In this document: in pieces, positions 1 to 12,100 of the stretch
How positions within the stretch are numbered: the stretch's first letter is position 1
Layout: each line of letters opens with the position of its first letter
Assembly (NCBI RefSeq): GCF_900114245.1
Contig: NZ_FOSK01000005.1
Span: 1 to 64,000 of the forward strand
DNA: 64,000 nucleotides
Direction of reading: 5' to 3'
DNA from: Pseudovibrio ascidiaceicola
GTDB taxonomy: Bacteria; Pseudomonadota; Alphaproteobacteria; Rhizobiales; Stappiaceae
Program-made: the position numbers and the translations under genes
Notes under the pieces: model-generated
What the model was told of the DNA's origin: nothing
What the model saw: only the letters and a program-made list of their open reading frames with translations
Database searches by the model: none

Positions 1-231
1 CGTTTTATTTTCGCTGGCTGGAAGGGCTTTGCCTTTGCGGCAACCCAGTCTTTTTCTCGCTTCTCCCGTATCCTCAAAATGCTAGAAAAAAGACAAACTC
101 ACTGAAACACTTATGAAATTTCTTAAAGCACAGCATTGCGTTTAGAAGTGTGCTGCTTTGCTTTGCCATCGTGAAACTTACGTTGTTAAGACAAGTCTAT
201 CTGTAATTGCTGAACAAAATACAGCAAACTT
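1..231. other. Left-edge segment without a recognisable gene
   Basis: No open frame with a plausible start, ribosome site and length was found on either strand. The stretch is relatively A+T rich and lies downstream of the large minus-strand operon. It may contain the promoter or the end of a gene outside the window, but nothing specific can be supported. Confidence 0.5.
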
Positions 232-255
232 AGAGTGAGGCCGAAGCCTCACTCT
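232..255 (-). terminator. Hairpin terminator of the giant-protein operon
   Basis: A perfect 10-bp inverted repeat (AGAGTGAGGC / GCCTCACTCT) encloses a 4-base loop, which reads TTCG on the minus strand. It begins 6 bases after the stop codon of the 1250-codon gene. The run of T after it is poor (AAGTTT), so it is a weak intrinsic terminator or a transcript-stabilising 3' hairpin. The perfect stem and the position support a role at the operon end. Confidence 0.7.
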
Positions 256-261
256 GTTCCG

Positions 262-3200
262 TTACTTCTCGACATTGGGCATGGAGAGCCAGCCGTCCCG
301 GATGACGGCGGGGGCGCTGCCGAGTTGTGGGCTGGTGTCCGGGGTGAGCAAATGAGAAGTTACCTCCCAGCCAGTGCCTTTGACCTCCACCCACTGCCAT
401 TGTCCCTGTGTACCGCCGGGCAGGGGTAGGCTGATCGCATCTGCTGGCGTCAGGATCGGACCAACCCGGAAGTTGGCAGACATGTTTTGCAGGGCAGGGG
501 CGATCATTTGCGGGGTGAGTTGAGCCCAGTTTGCAGGAAGCAATGTGGATGTCACCGGGATCTGACCGCGTGGATCAACCAGCAGAACCAGTTCAACATA
601 CGCGGGAGCCTGTGTGCTGCTCACTGTGATGGGAATATCCGCACCGGAGTTGATGTAGGTTCCCGTTGTCTCAGGTGTTGATCGGGTCAGTGTTTGCTTC
701 ACCGACTCTGCTAAGGCATTTGTCAGTTCCTGCTGATAGTTCTTTGCCGTGATTAGCTGGCTGAAATCGCCATTGACATAGCTGCCCAGAACACCGGAGG
801 CTGCCAGTTCAAAGTCGCCAATGGAACAGGTCGTCTGATACCCTTGTACCGGAGATGAGGGTAAGCTGGTCTCGGTGAGATCAGCAGGGTCCAAAATCAG
901 CGGGCCTTGCTGTGTTAATGCCAATCTGGCGCTGACCACGGCGATGGGAGTTCCCAGCATTTCCTGTAGATTGCCATTCAGCGGCTGACCGCCTTTGGCG
1001 CTCATAGCCCAGCTGTTGAGCGCTGCAAGTTGCAACAGCCCTTCCAGTGCGGCGTCACTTTCTGAGAGCTGGGTTGCCAGCAAGCCGGTCAGCATCTCTT
1101 CAAACCGTGGGTTTTGAACTGTTGGAGGCGTTCCCAGAGAGATCGGCTGTCCGGGGGCACTTTCCCAACGCAAACCAGCGCTGTTTTCAGAGTAGATGGA
1201 CCGCACTGTGCCTGCGGGAGTGCCGTCGGCTTCGAACACCATCATGGACTGTTCCAGCCGGTTTGGCAGAAGCCAGCCGATGATGGGGGTAGAGGCACTG
1301 GCAGAGTTGACAGGGACGGAGACTGAGGTCTCCTCAGAGTCGTTAAAGGTTGCTGCGCTCATCAGCGTGAGATCAAGCTTTGCCGGTTGCGGCAAAGCTG
1401 GCTCCAATGCAGCGAAGTTCGCGCCGGAATCTGAGTGCAGTGCCGGTGGAATTGTCACTGTCGGATTGGTCGTCTCGCCATCATCAATCACGTTCAGAAC
1501 CTGACCAAAGGCGTCTGCGATGTAAACGCCGGTAAACTCAAAACGCCCCGCTCTTAAAGGTGCATACAGTTCCGTATTTGTTGGAACAGCAGAGGATGCC
1601 GAGAGGATTGCCTGCCGAATGTCAGGGTCATCAGAGGTGAGCATGGACATTTCCTGCTTGCGGCCCAAAAACGCCTCTTCAAAACCACTCATGGTCTGAA
1701 TGAGCACGTCAAAGCCAGTGCCCGTTGCTTCGGCATCAGTCAGGAACGATTGTTCCTCTGCAGTTAGCTTGCTGAACTGCGGTGACGACTTGATGAAGTT
1801 TTGCAGTCTGGAGGAAAAGACACCAAAAGCGGTGCCATTCAGGATTGTCTGGCCGCTCAGCTCAAACGGGCCGCTGCCTGTAGACCCTAAAGACTGTGAT
1901 GTGTCCGGGTACCAGTTTGCTTTCCAATCCAGAACCAAAGGGATCCATGGTGCTGAGTAAGACAGGTTCACACCAACCTCAGAAGGGACGACACCAGCAA
2001 AGTACTGGGGAGCCTTGGCAACCGGATCGTGATCTTCATCGCTGCCGGTGGTTGGATAAATCGTTTGCAGTGCGGTGATGATCGCATTACCGAATGTTTC
2101 CAGCTCGCTGGCCGTAAGCTCTTGTCCGGCTTCACTTGCAATTAAGCTCGCAATGTATTGAGCATTGCCCGGATTGAGCAGGATCGCTTCTGCCAGAAGC
2201 CATTGATACTCAACGGGAAGAAGCGAGGAACTGGTAATCCCGAGGTCGCTAAACAAGGTAGAGGCTGACACGCTTCCAGAGATGGGATTGCTGCTGTAAT
2301 CCGATGTCCAGGAGAATGTGAATTTGCTCAGGGTTTCTCCCGTTACCCGCACCTCCAGCATGGTTTTCTGGGTTGCTGAAGCTGCGGTGACTAAGGTCTG
2401 GCCTGCGATCCCTTTGCCTGCAACAATCACTGTCGGGTCATTGGGAGACATGAACTGTGAAAGCGGGCTCTGCAAAACCTGAAATGTAGAACCAACGCTG
2501 GTTTCCAGCTGACCTTTGTGATCATTTACGGACTTGGTTGCGTTTGTAAGTTTGGTGTTTTGATCATCCACTTCAGACTTAAAGGCAGCCAAAGCAGTTG
2601 TGTAAGGGGTTGCGTCAAACCCGTTGTTGTTTGCTGTTTTTGCTTGTTCTTCAAGGTAGGCAACCGCAAAAATCCTCCAGTTTAGATCTGCAATGTACTT
2701 AGAGATTTGGTCTACCTCTGCCTGTGACTGGTTGAGCTCTACCAGAAGCGAGACCTGAGCATCAGTAAGATTTACGGAAATGGCGGAGCTGCTTGCAGGC
2801 AATGTGCCGGGAGCTGCATTGTTAGCGTTGGCGGGGCGAACAACCCACTGGGTTCCTCCGGGTTTGGGAGAGAAGATGGCGGCTTGAGCCGTGGCATCAA
2901 AGTTGACGGTGCTGCTGTACGTATCGGCTGGAAAATTGCCGAACACGGACGTCAGGAGATCATTCTTCTGAGTGCTTGTAACTGCTGTTGAGGCCGTTGT
3001 TTCGCTTGCTGTGTTTGCTGCAAGCAATGCTGCCAAAGCCTGACTGGAGCTTTGCCCGACAGACAAAGCCAGATCCGTGACCCCGGAAGACCCAGGAGTG
3101 TAATCGTGGTCTTTGCCCTGCCACGGCAGATTTAGGTAGACGCTGTTACACAGCATCTGGCTGGGGTAGATCCATTCTGTGGTTGCTGAGGAAGGGTATT

Positions 3201-4014
3201 CTGCGGCAAGCCACTTTTCCCAATCCTGTTTTGCTTCGGTCTCGCCGCCTGCAAGTGTCCAGGCAAACTCGGTCATGATCTGCTGCCACAGAGCTTCCGC
3301 ATCCTCTGCAGTCGACTTTTGGGAAACACCCGCGAAGGGGTCCTGCGTGACAGGCTGATACCAACCAATCACCATGTAGCCTACAGTTACGCTTTCCGCA
3401 TCATAGTTTGTCAGCGGATCATGGAAGGAGAGCACGTTTTGTGTGCCGCTGTAAGCCGCCGCCCACCGGATGGAACCGGGGGCACTTGCAGTGATATCAG
3501 CGGCATCAGAAAGCGGGTCGGCATTCCATTCAGCCAATGGCATCGCGCGGCCCAGACCTTTGGCCACGAGCTGAGGTGTGTCTTTTGAGTTGGCAGCTGT
3601 GTTGAGCAGCCATTGTGCCTCCGTTTGCGGTGTGACCTCACTTAGATAGTCGCTTTCGATGATCCAGGAGGCCAACTCAGGCTTTGCAGCCGAAGATGTC
3701 GAGAGAATGCGCGTAACCAGCCAACGGTTTGGCAGGTCTGGATAGCTCATCACCCCTTCTTCGTTTTGCGTGCCATGGCGCAGTGCCTTAGGTACGGTGA
3801 AGTGCAGGTGTGCACCTGTTTCCAATGCGTAATTTGGAGAAACTTCGGTTGTGATGGCGGACTTGCCGTTCAGCAGGTCGTCATAGTTCAGGCCCAGCTT
3901 GGCCCAGTTTACCTTTTGATTGGGCGTGCCAACCAGCAAACAATCCATCTGCATTGGAACAATCATGCGTGGTCCGCTTACCACGGGAGAGACTGCGGTT
4001 TCATTGTACGTCAT
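262..4014 (-). CDS. Large uncharacterised protein (1250 aa), third gene of the giant operon
   Basis: I do not recognise a named family or function. The start overlaps the stop of the preceding 700-codon gene as ATGA, so the two are probably translationally coupled. No signal peptide, membrane helix or enzyme motif is visible. The first ~110 residues contain blocks (HLHFTVPKAL, then PNRWLVTRI) that I remember from other large uncharacterised bacterial proteins, often written there as LHWALP and PNRWLV; this is recollection, not a search. Around residues 420-500 there is a heptad-like, charged stretch that could be coiled coil. The rest is Ser/Thr/Ala-rich and looks beta-rich, with long low-charge segments. 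The strict gene order suggests that it works with the DUF6603-type giant and the 700-aa protein, perhaps as subunits of one assembly, but that is inference. Confidence 0.9.
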   Translation of the reverse strand: MTYNETAVSPVVSGPRMIVPMQMDCLLVGTPNQKVNWAKLGLNYDDLLNGKSAITTEVSPNYALETGAHLHFTVPKALRHGTQNEEGVMSYPDLPNRWLVTRILSTSSAAKPELASWIIESDYLSEVTPQTEAQWLLNTAANSKDTPQLVAKGLGRAMPLAEWNADPLSDAADITASAPGSIRWAAAYSGTQNVLSFHDPLTNYDAESVTVGYMVIGWYQPVTQDPFAGVSQKSTAEDAEALWQQIMTEFAWTLAGGETEAKQDWEKWLAAEYPSSATTEWIYPSQMLCNSVYLNLPWQGKDHDYTPGSSGVTDLALSVGQSSSQALAALLAANTASETTASTAVTSTQKNDLLTSVFGNFPADTYSSTVNFDATAQAAIFSPKPGGTQWVVRPANANNAAPGTLPASSSAISVNLTDAQVSLLVELNQSQAEVDQISKYIADLNWRIFAVAYLEEQAKTANNNGFDATPYTTALAAFKSEVDDQNTKLTNATKSVNDHKGQLETSVGSTFQVLQSPLSQFMSPNDPTVIVAGKGIAGQTLVTAASATQKTMLEVRVTGETLSKFTFSWTSDYSSNPISGSVSASTLFSDLGITSSSLLPVEYQWLLAEAILLNPGNAQYIASLIASEAGQELTASELETFGNAIITALQTIYPTTGSDEDHDPVAKAPQYFAGVVPSEVGVNLSYSAPWIPLVLDWKANWYPDTSQSLGSTGSGPFELSGQTILNGTAFGVFSSRLQNFIKSSPQFSKLTAEEQSFLTDAEATGTGFDVLIQTMSGFEEAFLGRKQEMSMLTSDDPDIRQAILSASSAVPTNTELYAPLRAGRFEFTGVYIADAFGQVLNVIDDGETTNPTVTIPPALHSDSGANFAALEPALPQPAKLDLTLMSAATFNDSEETSVSVPVNSASASTPIIGWLLPNRLEQSMMVFEADGTPAGTVRSIYSENSAGLRWESAPGQPISLGTPPTVQNPRFEEMLTGLLATQLSESDAALEGLLQLAALNSWAMSAKGGQPLNGNLQEMLGTPIAVVSARLALTQQGPLILDPADLTETSLPSSPVQGYQTTCSIGDFELAASGVLGSYVNGDFSQLITAKNYQQELTNALAESVKQTLTRSTPETTGTYINSGADIPITVSSTQAPAYVELVLLVDPRGQIPVTSTLLPANWAQLTPQMIAPALQNMSANFRVGPILTPADAISLPLPGGTQGQWQWVEVKGTGWEVTSHLLTPDTSPQLGSAPAVIRDGWLSMPNVEK

Positions 4015-6113
4015 GCTGCTTCTCCATTGGTGTTATTCTGGGAAGTTGAGGACCAGCTGAAGGTGAAACTGCCAGCAGGCTTGATCAGCTGAATAGCAAA
4101 CTGACCGGATGTCAGGTCTGAAGTGTCTTGCAATATGCTGTCGTTTGCGGCGATGACTGCAGCCAACTGCCGGGCAGTTGCATCCACGCTCACCACGCCT
4201 GTGCTGCCTGTGCGCATGGACACAGCAACGTCGTCAGCACCGGTGCTTTCACCTGGAATTTCACTTCCGGCATTGGAGCCGGAAATGTAGCGGGCGGGAA
4301 TCACATATCCGTCGTTGTGAGAGAAAATCCCGAACTGCAAATGTCGTTCTGGTTGAGTGAAGCTGACACTCTTCGGGACGCCATAAAACATACCAAAAGC
4401 AACTGAGCTGGAAAGGTTCTGCTTTTGCAGGCAGACAAGAGGATTATTGTTGGCAGCTTTTGCTGAAACGGTCATCTTTGGAAAGTCAGTGACGAGTTTG
4501 GAGCGAAGCAGGTACCCTGTGATGGGCTCAACCCAACCTTCTCCATTGTTCGCCTGTGTCATGGCCTGCGTGACAGTGGTGTGCGCGCTGCCCTGATGAT
4601 GTGCGAGGGAGCTGTCTTCCAAAATCCCAACACTCAACGCACCCATGAGGAAGTAGTAGATCCAGTTCTGGTCCACGATGAAGAAACGCAATTGCTCAGC
4701 GTCCAGTATGCTCGCATTCGGAACCAGATAGGAAAATGGCAGGCCGGTGAGCTGCGCCTGACGGGCCAGCCAGTTTTGAATGCTGACCGGTGGAGGAGGA
4801 GGTGTGCTCTCAGAAGATGTTGCTCCACCAGAACTGAGATAATCCCGCGCTTCGCTATACGCGTTGTTGGTGAGGTCCAGCGCTTGACTGACTGCATCAG
4901 AACGCCAGCCTGCAATCTGCGTCAGATATGAGGGAGATGACAGCGCCAGCAGGCGGCCAACTTCAAAGGCTGCAGCGTATGAAACGTCAAAGATGCCATT
5001 TGACTGATTGTATCGCAGCAGCTGATCACTATGCAAAACAGCAGGCAGGATGCCGGAGGTTTGCGGCGGTACGATCAAGTCTTCTTTTGTGGCAACGGGC
5101 GCAAAGGGGCCGCGATACCATGCTGTCATGGTTTCGCCAGAACGCATGTTCCAGGTGAGGGGGACAAAACCCTGCTCCAGAATTGTCCCGGCTTGCCCTT
5201 CAAGACTACTGTCAATCTTGAGCATGCCGGTACTGCCGTTTTCAGAGATCTCCTGAAAGTTCGAGCAAAAATCACCGGTGTCTGTGACTGTGCCCATTTG
5301 CCAGGAGTAAAGCACAGCGACCCGCACAGCGGTTTTAGCCTGCGCAATGCTTTGGCTGCCACCTGGCAAGTAATCACCAAGACCTTCAAGGCTGATCAGA
5401 AAGACAGAGTTGTTCTTACCGGTTTGAGGGAGCCGGTTTGCGACGATGACGGAGTAGGTTTCTGTACCAGCTTCTCCAGTTGCGGTGCCATCATCGGTGC
5501 TTGTTCTACGCACATGAGCAAGAAGCCTCATGTCCGCTGCAGAGGGCATGTTGGCCGTAAACACATCCTTTGGAATGTCGAGCATCTGGATCTTTTCTTC
5601 CTGCTCCTGTGTGGTTGGGGCAGGAGAGATGACAGGCGCCAGAATGTCTGCCGAAGACGGGTTGATGAGTGTGCCGACAGTGCCGGAAGTAACAGGCTGA
5701 CCAGCCCCGCCGAGTTCGTCCTCGGTCAACACCACAAGCGCCAGCCACGGTGCATTTTCCGATGTGTTTGGTACTGTCAGCTCACTTTCCCACGGAAGAG
5801 TAGGAGAGCTGAGCGTGATGTAGGGCAGTGTTTCCTGCCAGGCACCGGGGGAGCGGGATGGAGGAAAGACCTCCACCACCTGATCCGTGCTCATGGAGAG
5901 CTTGGGGCCTGTGACAGAAAAATCTAGCGATGTGGAGTAGGCTGTACATTGATCGTCGTTCGACGAGCTGACTGCACAGGTTCCATCCTGCTTCACGGCT
6001 TGATCAACCGTCAGAGTGTAGTTGCCCGATGGAAGGGCTGGTGCATCCTTGTCGTAGATTTCAACTTGTCCAGCAGTCAGGCCAGACGAGGTGTTGGAGT
6101 CTTGTTCTTGCAT
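4011..6113 (-). CDS. Uncharacterised protein (700 aa), second gene of the giant operon
   Basis: No named family could be assigned. It begins 27 bases after the 3060-codon gene and ends overlapping the next start by 4 bases, so it lies centrally in a tight operon. It has no signal peptide or membrane span. The N-terminal third shows a beta-rich domain with a GPKLSM block, a VFPPSRSPG block and a LPWE block (residues ~70-130). Near residues 440-490 is a stretch with the blocks LPFSYLVPN, QLRFFIVDQNW and GALSVG. I recall an equivalent pattern (FNYLVP, ESIRFF, GALSIG) in uncharacterised proteins of myxobacteria, cyanobacteria and actinobacteria, without a function. The proline-rich PPPPP run at ~430 probably separates domains. 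A structural or binding role beside the giant protein is more likely than catalysis, because no catalytic motif stands out. Confidence 0.9.
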   Translation of the reverse strand: MQEQDSNTSSGLTAGQVEIYDKDAPALPSGNYTLTVDQAVKQDGTCAVSSSNDDQCTAYSTSLDFSVTGPKLSMSTDQVVEVFPPSRSPGAWQETLPYITLSSPTLPWESELTVPNTSENAPWLALVVLTEDELGGAGQPVTSGTVGTLINPSSADILAPVISPAPTTQEQEEKIQMLDIPKDVFTANMPSAADMRLLAHVRRTSTDDGTATGEAGTETYSVIVANRLPQTGKNNSVFLISLEGLGDYLPGGSQSIAQAKTAVRVAVLYSWQMGTVTDTGDFCSNFQEISENGSTGMLKIDSSLEGQAGTILEQGFVPLTWNMRSGETMTAWYRGPFAPVATKEDLIVPPQTSGILPAVLHSDQLLRYNQSNGIFDVSYAAAFEVGRLLALSSPSYLTQIAGWRSDAVSQALDLTNNAYSEARDYLSSGGATSSESTPPPPPVSIQNWLARQAQLTGLPFSYLVPNASILDAEQLRFFIVDQNWIYYFLMGALSVGILEDSSLAHHQGSAHTTVTQAMTQANNGEGWVEPITGYLLRSKLVTDFPKMTVSAKAANNNPLVCLQKQNLSSSVAFGMFYGVPKSVSFTQPERHLQFGIFSHNDGYVIPARYISGSNAGSEIPGESTGADDVAVSMRTGSTGVVSVDATARQLAAVIAANDSILQDTSDLTSGQFAIQLIKPAGSFTFSWSSTSQNNTNGEAA

Positions 6114-6140
6114 TGGAAAATTCCTTTTCTTCGTCTGGTT

Positions 6141-9100
6141 CTAGTCAGCGCTGCGCGTCAGCGCGATCTGGCCTGCCGCTTTGCTCTTCGCCTTACCTGA
6201 GACAGGAGCGGCGAATGAACCGAGGGACTGCTTGGACCAGGTGGCTTTGAGCTCTGACGGAGACTGCGTGCTGGCAAACACGCCCTTGATGGTCGGGCTT
6301 GCTGTTGTACGTAGACGCACCGGCTGATCAGTTGTGCCTTCAAAGAAGAAGACTTTCGCCTCACCCAGATCGAGCGTTTGCGAAGGCGTGGCCGGTTTCC
6401 AGCCGCCAACCTGAGTGCCATGCTTGATCAGGATGTCTTGCACAGACACCTCACCAGCTCCAACCGTGATCGCGATGGACCGTGCGCCGCTCGGGAAGCA
6501 GGTCTCAAGAGTGCCATTGATGCTTGTGCCATTCACGTGCTCCAGCACGTCTGCATTGATGACATTCTTCATCAGAACGGGACCGAGCTTGAACCGAGTG
6601 GTTTGCTCAAAGGCTCCGCGGGTGAAGACCGTGCAACCTTCGCCGATCAAGCGACCGTCTCCGGCCAGCATCAGCTTTTGATCGATCATCCAGCCATCAA
6701 GGTGGAATGGAGCGCTACCCTGACCAGCTTCACAGAACACCGCTACACGGTATGTCTTAGCTGGCAAGGCCATAGACTGACCGCGGGTTTCTGTTTCAAG
6801 CAGAACACGGCCCGCCCGATCCAATGCAACAACTCTGAGCGATACGCCATTGAACTCGCTGAGATCGAGGTGCAGCGGTGATGTGTTCTTTGACGCCTGA
6901 AAGAGGTAAGCACGACCTGACTCTGCGGAGACCTCAGGTATCCTGTAGTGGAACGGTGTTAGACTGCGCCATGTCCAACGGACACGTTTTCTGGATGGCA
7001 AACCGCCAGAAGCTTCAGTTACTCCACGAAGTTCTCGTAAACTGCCATATGCAACCAGATCCACGCTGCCTTTTCCTGTGTGCTCCAAGACCTCCGATGA
7101 GCCAGAGGTGTCGGTGGAAGGTTGGGCAATTGCCGGCGGTGTACTGGAGGCCACCGGCGGTGTGTCCACATAAGTGCCGATGGTTGCCAGCTGTGGAGGC
7201 GCAATCATGATCTGATCGGCATACTCCTTCATGATACTCAGATCCGGGTTGTCTATGGCAGTCAGATTCACACTGTTCAGTGCCGTGCTGATTGCGGATC
7301 TGGTCTGCTCAACACTTGTCGATGCGATGGTCGACTGGATGACATCAAACGCATTGTCCTGTGCTTCCGGCTGATCTCCGTTGATCTGCGGAATATCCGC
7401 AAATGACAGCGGCGCATCCGAGCTTTGTGCACAGGTTGGCTTGTAAGCCGAACTCATCGTGATTGGGCCTACACCACCAGTTGGTTGAGACACAGTGGTA
7501 CCGATGGCCAGTCCAACAATTGCGTCTTTGATGACTGCATCTTCGTCAGATGAACCAGCTGTCGAACTGCCATCAGACCAGAGAGCGGACGGCACGCCAT
7601 TGGTGATTGTCTCCACAGTAAAACCAGATGTTTCTTCTGTTCCGTCTGCTGATGTGATGGAAACGGTCAGCTCCGTATCTACGCTGTCTTTCCAACCCAC
7701 AGGCTTCACGCCGATAGGAGCAGAACCGTTGAAGGTCTGGGAGGTGTTCGTGAACGTGGCCGAGGTCGCCGGAATAGCCGAGGTGATCTTGAACTCTGCG
7801 GTCTTGGCCTGCACCGTATTGGCCGCTGCACCTGACACCTGACCTGCCTGAACAGCCGCAATCAGTGGGACGATCTCGTCGTCTTTTTGAGCATTCTTAG
7901 GCAGAAATTTTTGTGCAAATGCATCCCACGACAAGGCTGCCTGACTGCTTGATCCACCATCTCCAAACGGAATGGAGAAGGAAATGATCACCCAGTCTAC
8001 ATAGACCGAACCTCCAGTTTGTGGGCCATACAGGTTCAGACCAGCTCCGAGAGATGCAGAGAAAGTTGAGGAACCGATCCAGTAGTCGATGGTGTAGGAA
8101 ACACCTACATCCACGTGCACATCAATGTTGTAGTAGAACGGCGCCCAACTGATCAGGAAGTCCGCACCAGCATCAAACCAGGCATGAAGTTCACCGGAAT
8201 GGAACTGTGCACTTAGATCAGCACCGGCCATGATGGCACTTGGGGTGAGGGCAAAATAGGTGCCCCCGGTGATGGATGTGTCATCATTGATGCGCCAGTC
8301 AAAACCAACCCGTGGCACAGCTGGATAGTAATCCGGCGGTGTGAAAGCAGGTGAGTATCCGCCCAGAGTGATGACAAAATCACCGGCATTCTCGTTGTCG
8401 CCAAACCATGCTCTGACCGCAAAACCACCGGTCAAATGACAGTCATGAGAGAGCAGGAACGAGCTTGGAGAGAGCTGGCCTGTGAGTGCAAACTCACCGT
8501 CAGAGGGATCAAAGCTCATGGTGACGCCCAGCTCGATATAGGCCAGAGCCTTATCGAAGGAGGCGTTTGGCGGCATGGTCGCCTTTGCCAGACCAATTGC
8601 ATCAAATGAGAAGCTGGCGCCAAAGTTCGCAATGAGCATGGCAAAGGTATCCACCAGCTCAAAGCTGGAGACATTCATGCCAGCTGCGCCCCAGTAATTA
8701 CCGATTTGGGGAGGGATGACCTCATCAAATTTGGCCAGCACCTGACCTAGGGAACTTCCCTCCGCTATGAATGTGGGATCAGAGACCGCCTGAATGAGAG
8801 GGAAGCTGTCCACTTCACTCACATCCGGCAATGTCAGGCCACGGTTGACTGAAAAGCCACCGGCAAAGCCTTGAATGGAGAAGGCTGGCGGTCCGCCAAG
8901 CGCGCCACCGGTGCGTACGTCACCAAACACAAACAGTGACGTGGTTTGGGTTTCTCCATCTGTTGGATTGGCAGGCATGAGGGCATAGGAGCCAACCGCT
9001 GTAAGACCCAGAAGACTGGTGGACGCGTTGATCTCGCCGTCATAGCTGATGATGTTGTCACGGGTTTGCTTCAGCAGATCACCGGAAAGGGAAACCGTGC

Positions 9101-12100
9101 CACCTTTGAAGGCTAATGCAAGGCCGGAAAGATCCAGACCATACCCATCGAAGTTGGTTGGGTCCGTGATGGGAATAGTAATATCAAGTCCCATCACCTC
9201 CAGCGTCACAGCCGTGGTTTCAATGCCGCCATCAAACAGCATCCCGAGGCTATGTGTGTCGGCGTGCCAATCGGCACCGATACCATCCACTTGCAAGGGA
9301 CCAAAACTACGTTGAACTGGCAGGTAAATTTCTGAAACTGGTTTGCCGTCTTGTTCTAGTGCGGCGCCAAAGGTGCCGTCTGAGATCCAACCCAAAGTTG
9401 CATCAAACGCGGGGTTTACAGCAGGTTTAGCGCCTTGAGCACTTGAGGACGAAGACCCTAGCAAGTTTTGAGCAACTGGGTTTGCACTGGAACCTGTGAC
9501 GGAACCGGGGCTGAGTGCAAATGCAATGTTGACCAGATCACCTCCGGCGCCATAGCTTTCAACAGGATCACCTTGTCCAAACTTCAGAGCAAGAAGACCC
9601 TGAGCGGTGATACCTCCTAGAGAAAAACGCGAGAGGTCAATGAGTGGTTTGCCGTTTTTCCCATCCAGAGACGCACCAATATAGGCCGCTGAAAACTGCA
9701 TGTGCTCAAAATCTGGCCCGTCATCAGGTACACTGAGCGTGACGGCCAGACCGGGCTTGTAGTCGTCAGTGTTGGATTTTCCGGCCTGCTTAATCCAGTC
9801 ACCTGCTTCTGAGTTACCAAGCTGAAGGGCAACACCGCTGTTTTTGATCGAAATACTCGGGACCACGAGTGATAAAGTGTACTCTGATGTTGTCTCCGAA
9901 CCGTCACTGGTGTCTGAACTGATTTGCAGTTTGCCGTCATCTGGTAAGGATACAAGAGTAAGTGGAGCACCAGCAGTTAATGTGCCTAAAATTGAGTTGA
10001 TCAAAGAGCTAAGTACGCTGCTGACCGTTTTATCTGCCATTGCCTCCGGAGATGCGGGTATGTAGAGGCCATCATCCTCGCTGATCAATCCTATGGACCT
10101 CAGAATAGTGCCGGGAGCTGGGATCTTTCCACCCAATAGCTTTTGAGTGAGCCACGCCTTTGTGACACTTGCGTTGAGCAAACCAAGTGCTGCGTAACGC
10201 GGCAGAACATGTAAGGCCAGATCTTCTAGCCATGCATCTATACCACCGCCTGCAGTTCCATCTGCACCGGGGAATGGCACGGGCAGAAGTTGTGCATTGT
10301 ACACCTCATAGGCACTACCAGCTCCAATGGGATTGAAGATAAGAGAGAAACTCTTGCTGTTAGACCAGTCCACCGCGATGCGCGGACCGGTGTTACTAAA
10401 CAGGTCAGCTTCTACACTCAGCCCCATATCGAATTGAATGTCACCACCGGTCGCAAGGGGATAGCCAACTCCGGTTTCAGAGAGTGTAACCTGAATACCC
10501 GATCCGGCATCAAATCCAGCCATAGCCCAAAGACCAACCAGACCATCTTTACTACCAAAAGAAATCTGAGAGGAACCACTCTGATCCAGTTTGTAAATGA
10601 CCAACCCGTCATGCGCGGACACTCCTTCCAACTCAGTAGAGAGGAGTGTGGCAACCGCTTGTGCTGTAGCTGAAGCATTTACGGTAGACAGCCTCTGCTT
10701 GATCCATTCGATCGCAATTTCTTCCAGAGACTGGCCGCTATCTGCTTCAGTCGCTGACTGGATCAATTCATCAACAAGTTCAGAAATTTGAAGAGCTTCC
10801 GCAGCGGTTTCGAGTTTGTTGATAAAGTCTGCAGCACCGCTAGTTTTCAGTTTACATAGCAACTCGGTTGTTGCCTCTAAAATGAGGTTTTGGGCCGCTT
10901 GTGCTGCTACATCCTCTGCAAACTCCATCCAGCCGTTAAAGGGGATAAGACTCAAGGTTGGGCCTTCATGCCGCCCTACAGACAACATGAAGGTGTTATC
11001 AAAGCCGGCGGTCAGTTCGAATTGAGGAGCCGTACTTGAGATAGAACCAGACAACGCGATCTGAGCTGTCGGAACCGGAACCAAATCAGGCGTTAAAGCC
11101 AGCCCGAATGAGAGTTCTGAGATTGAGAAGTCATCAGAAAGCTGCAGTTCTTCCGCCAACCGTGGTGAGATAGAAAACTGATTGGCATCTACATCTGCGG
11201 TAAATACCAGTTCAAGATTGTATGGCAGGCCTGCAACCGTTACGCCGTTATCTGCGGGCCTCAGATAAATGCCGGAACCGGGTGTACCCTCTGCTGGAAG
11301 TTGCGAAAGCAAACGGCTCAGGCCTTCCACATTAAAGACGCCGTTGAGGCCTATTTGAGTTTTCTCCAGCAGCCAATCACTAGGATTTTCAATGAACTGT
11401 ATTGGCAATGTGATGTAAGTACGATCATCTTCACCTGTTTTGGTAAGGCCGAGGGTATCGGCAACACCCATTGCAACGGGATGAGTACTGAGGACCGTGT
11501 CTAAAGCGTCCGCAACGACACGACCCAGCAACATGGCTGGAACAGTTTTTTCAAGATCCTGTAAGAAGGTGTTCGCATCAAATGGATAAAGAGTGACAAG
11601 TGTCGGCTTCAGTGAGCCCTCAGAGGAACCAAGCATTACAGCGGCTGAAAATTCAGCACTTTCAAAACTGTTGCTAGAAAGGGAGAGCGTCAAACCACTC
11701 TCGATCTGGGGTGTGATTAGATCCACTGATGAGGTCAAACTTTCACTGGTCAAATCGAAATTGATGGATCCACCCAACTGAAGGGAGGAACCGAATGCGA
11801 CCGGACTGGAAAACTCCAATTTAAAGTCATTTGCATTCAGGACCGTCAGTTCCAGTGGACCAAAACTTGCTGTGGCTGTGGATTGACCAAAAGCAGCAGC
11901 TAGAGCAGCTCTTTTCTCTGAACTGTTCATCAACGCAGAAAGTTGCGTTGGGAGGAACAATGCAGGATTTGAAATCAATGCCAGAATTGAGTTCGGGACA
12001 GGGAGGTAGCCATCCTCCTTGGAGGTGATCAGGTCAAGAGCTGCTAGAACAGCCAGCAGTTCCTCTGGAACACTAGGCCATTCAAGTCCGGACACAGACT

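Noticed and set aside
5031-5927. 298-codon plus-strand open frame inside the 700-aa gene
   Set aside because: It is antisense to a well-supported gene, resembles no protein family, and is Cys/Arg/His-rich in the manner of a shadow frame.
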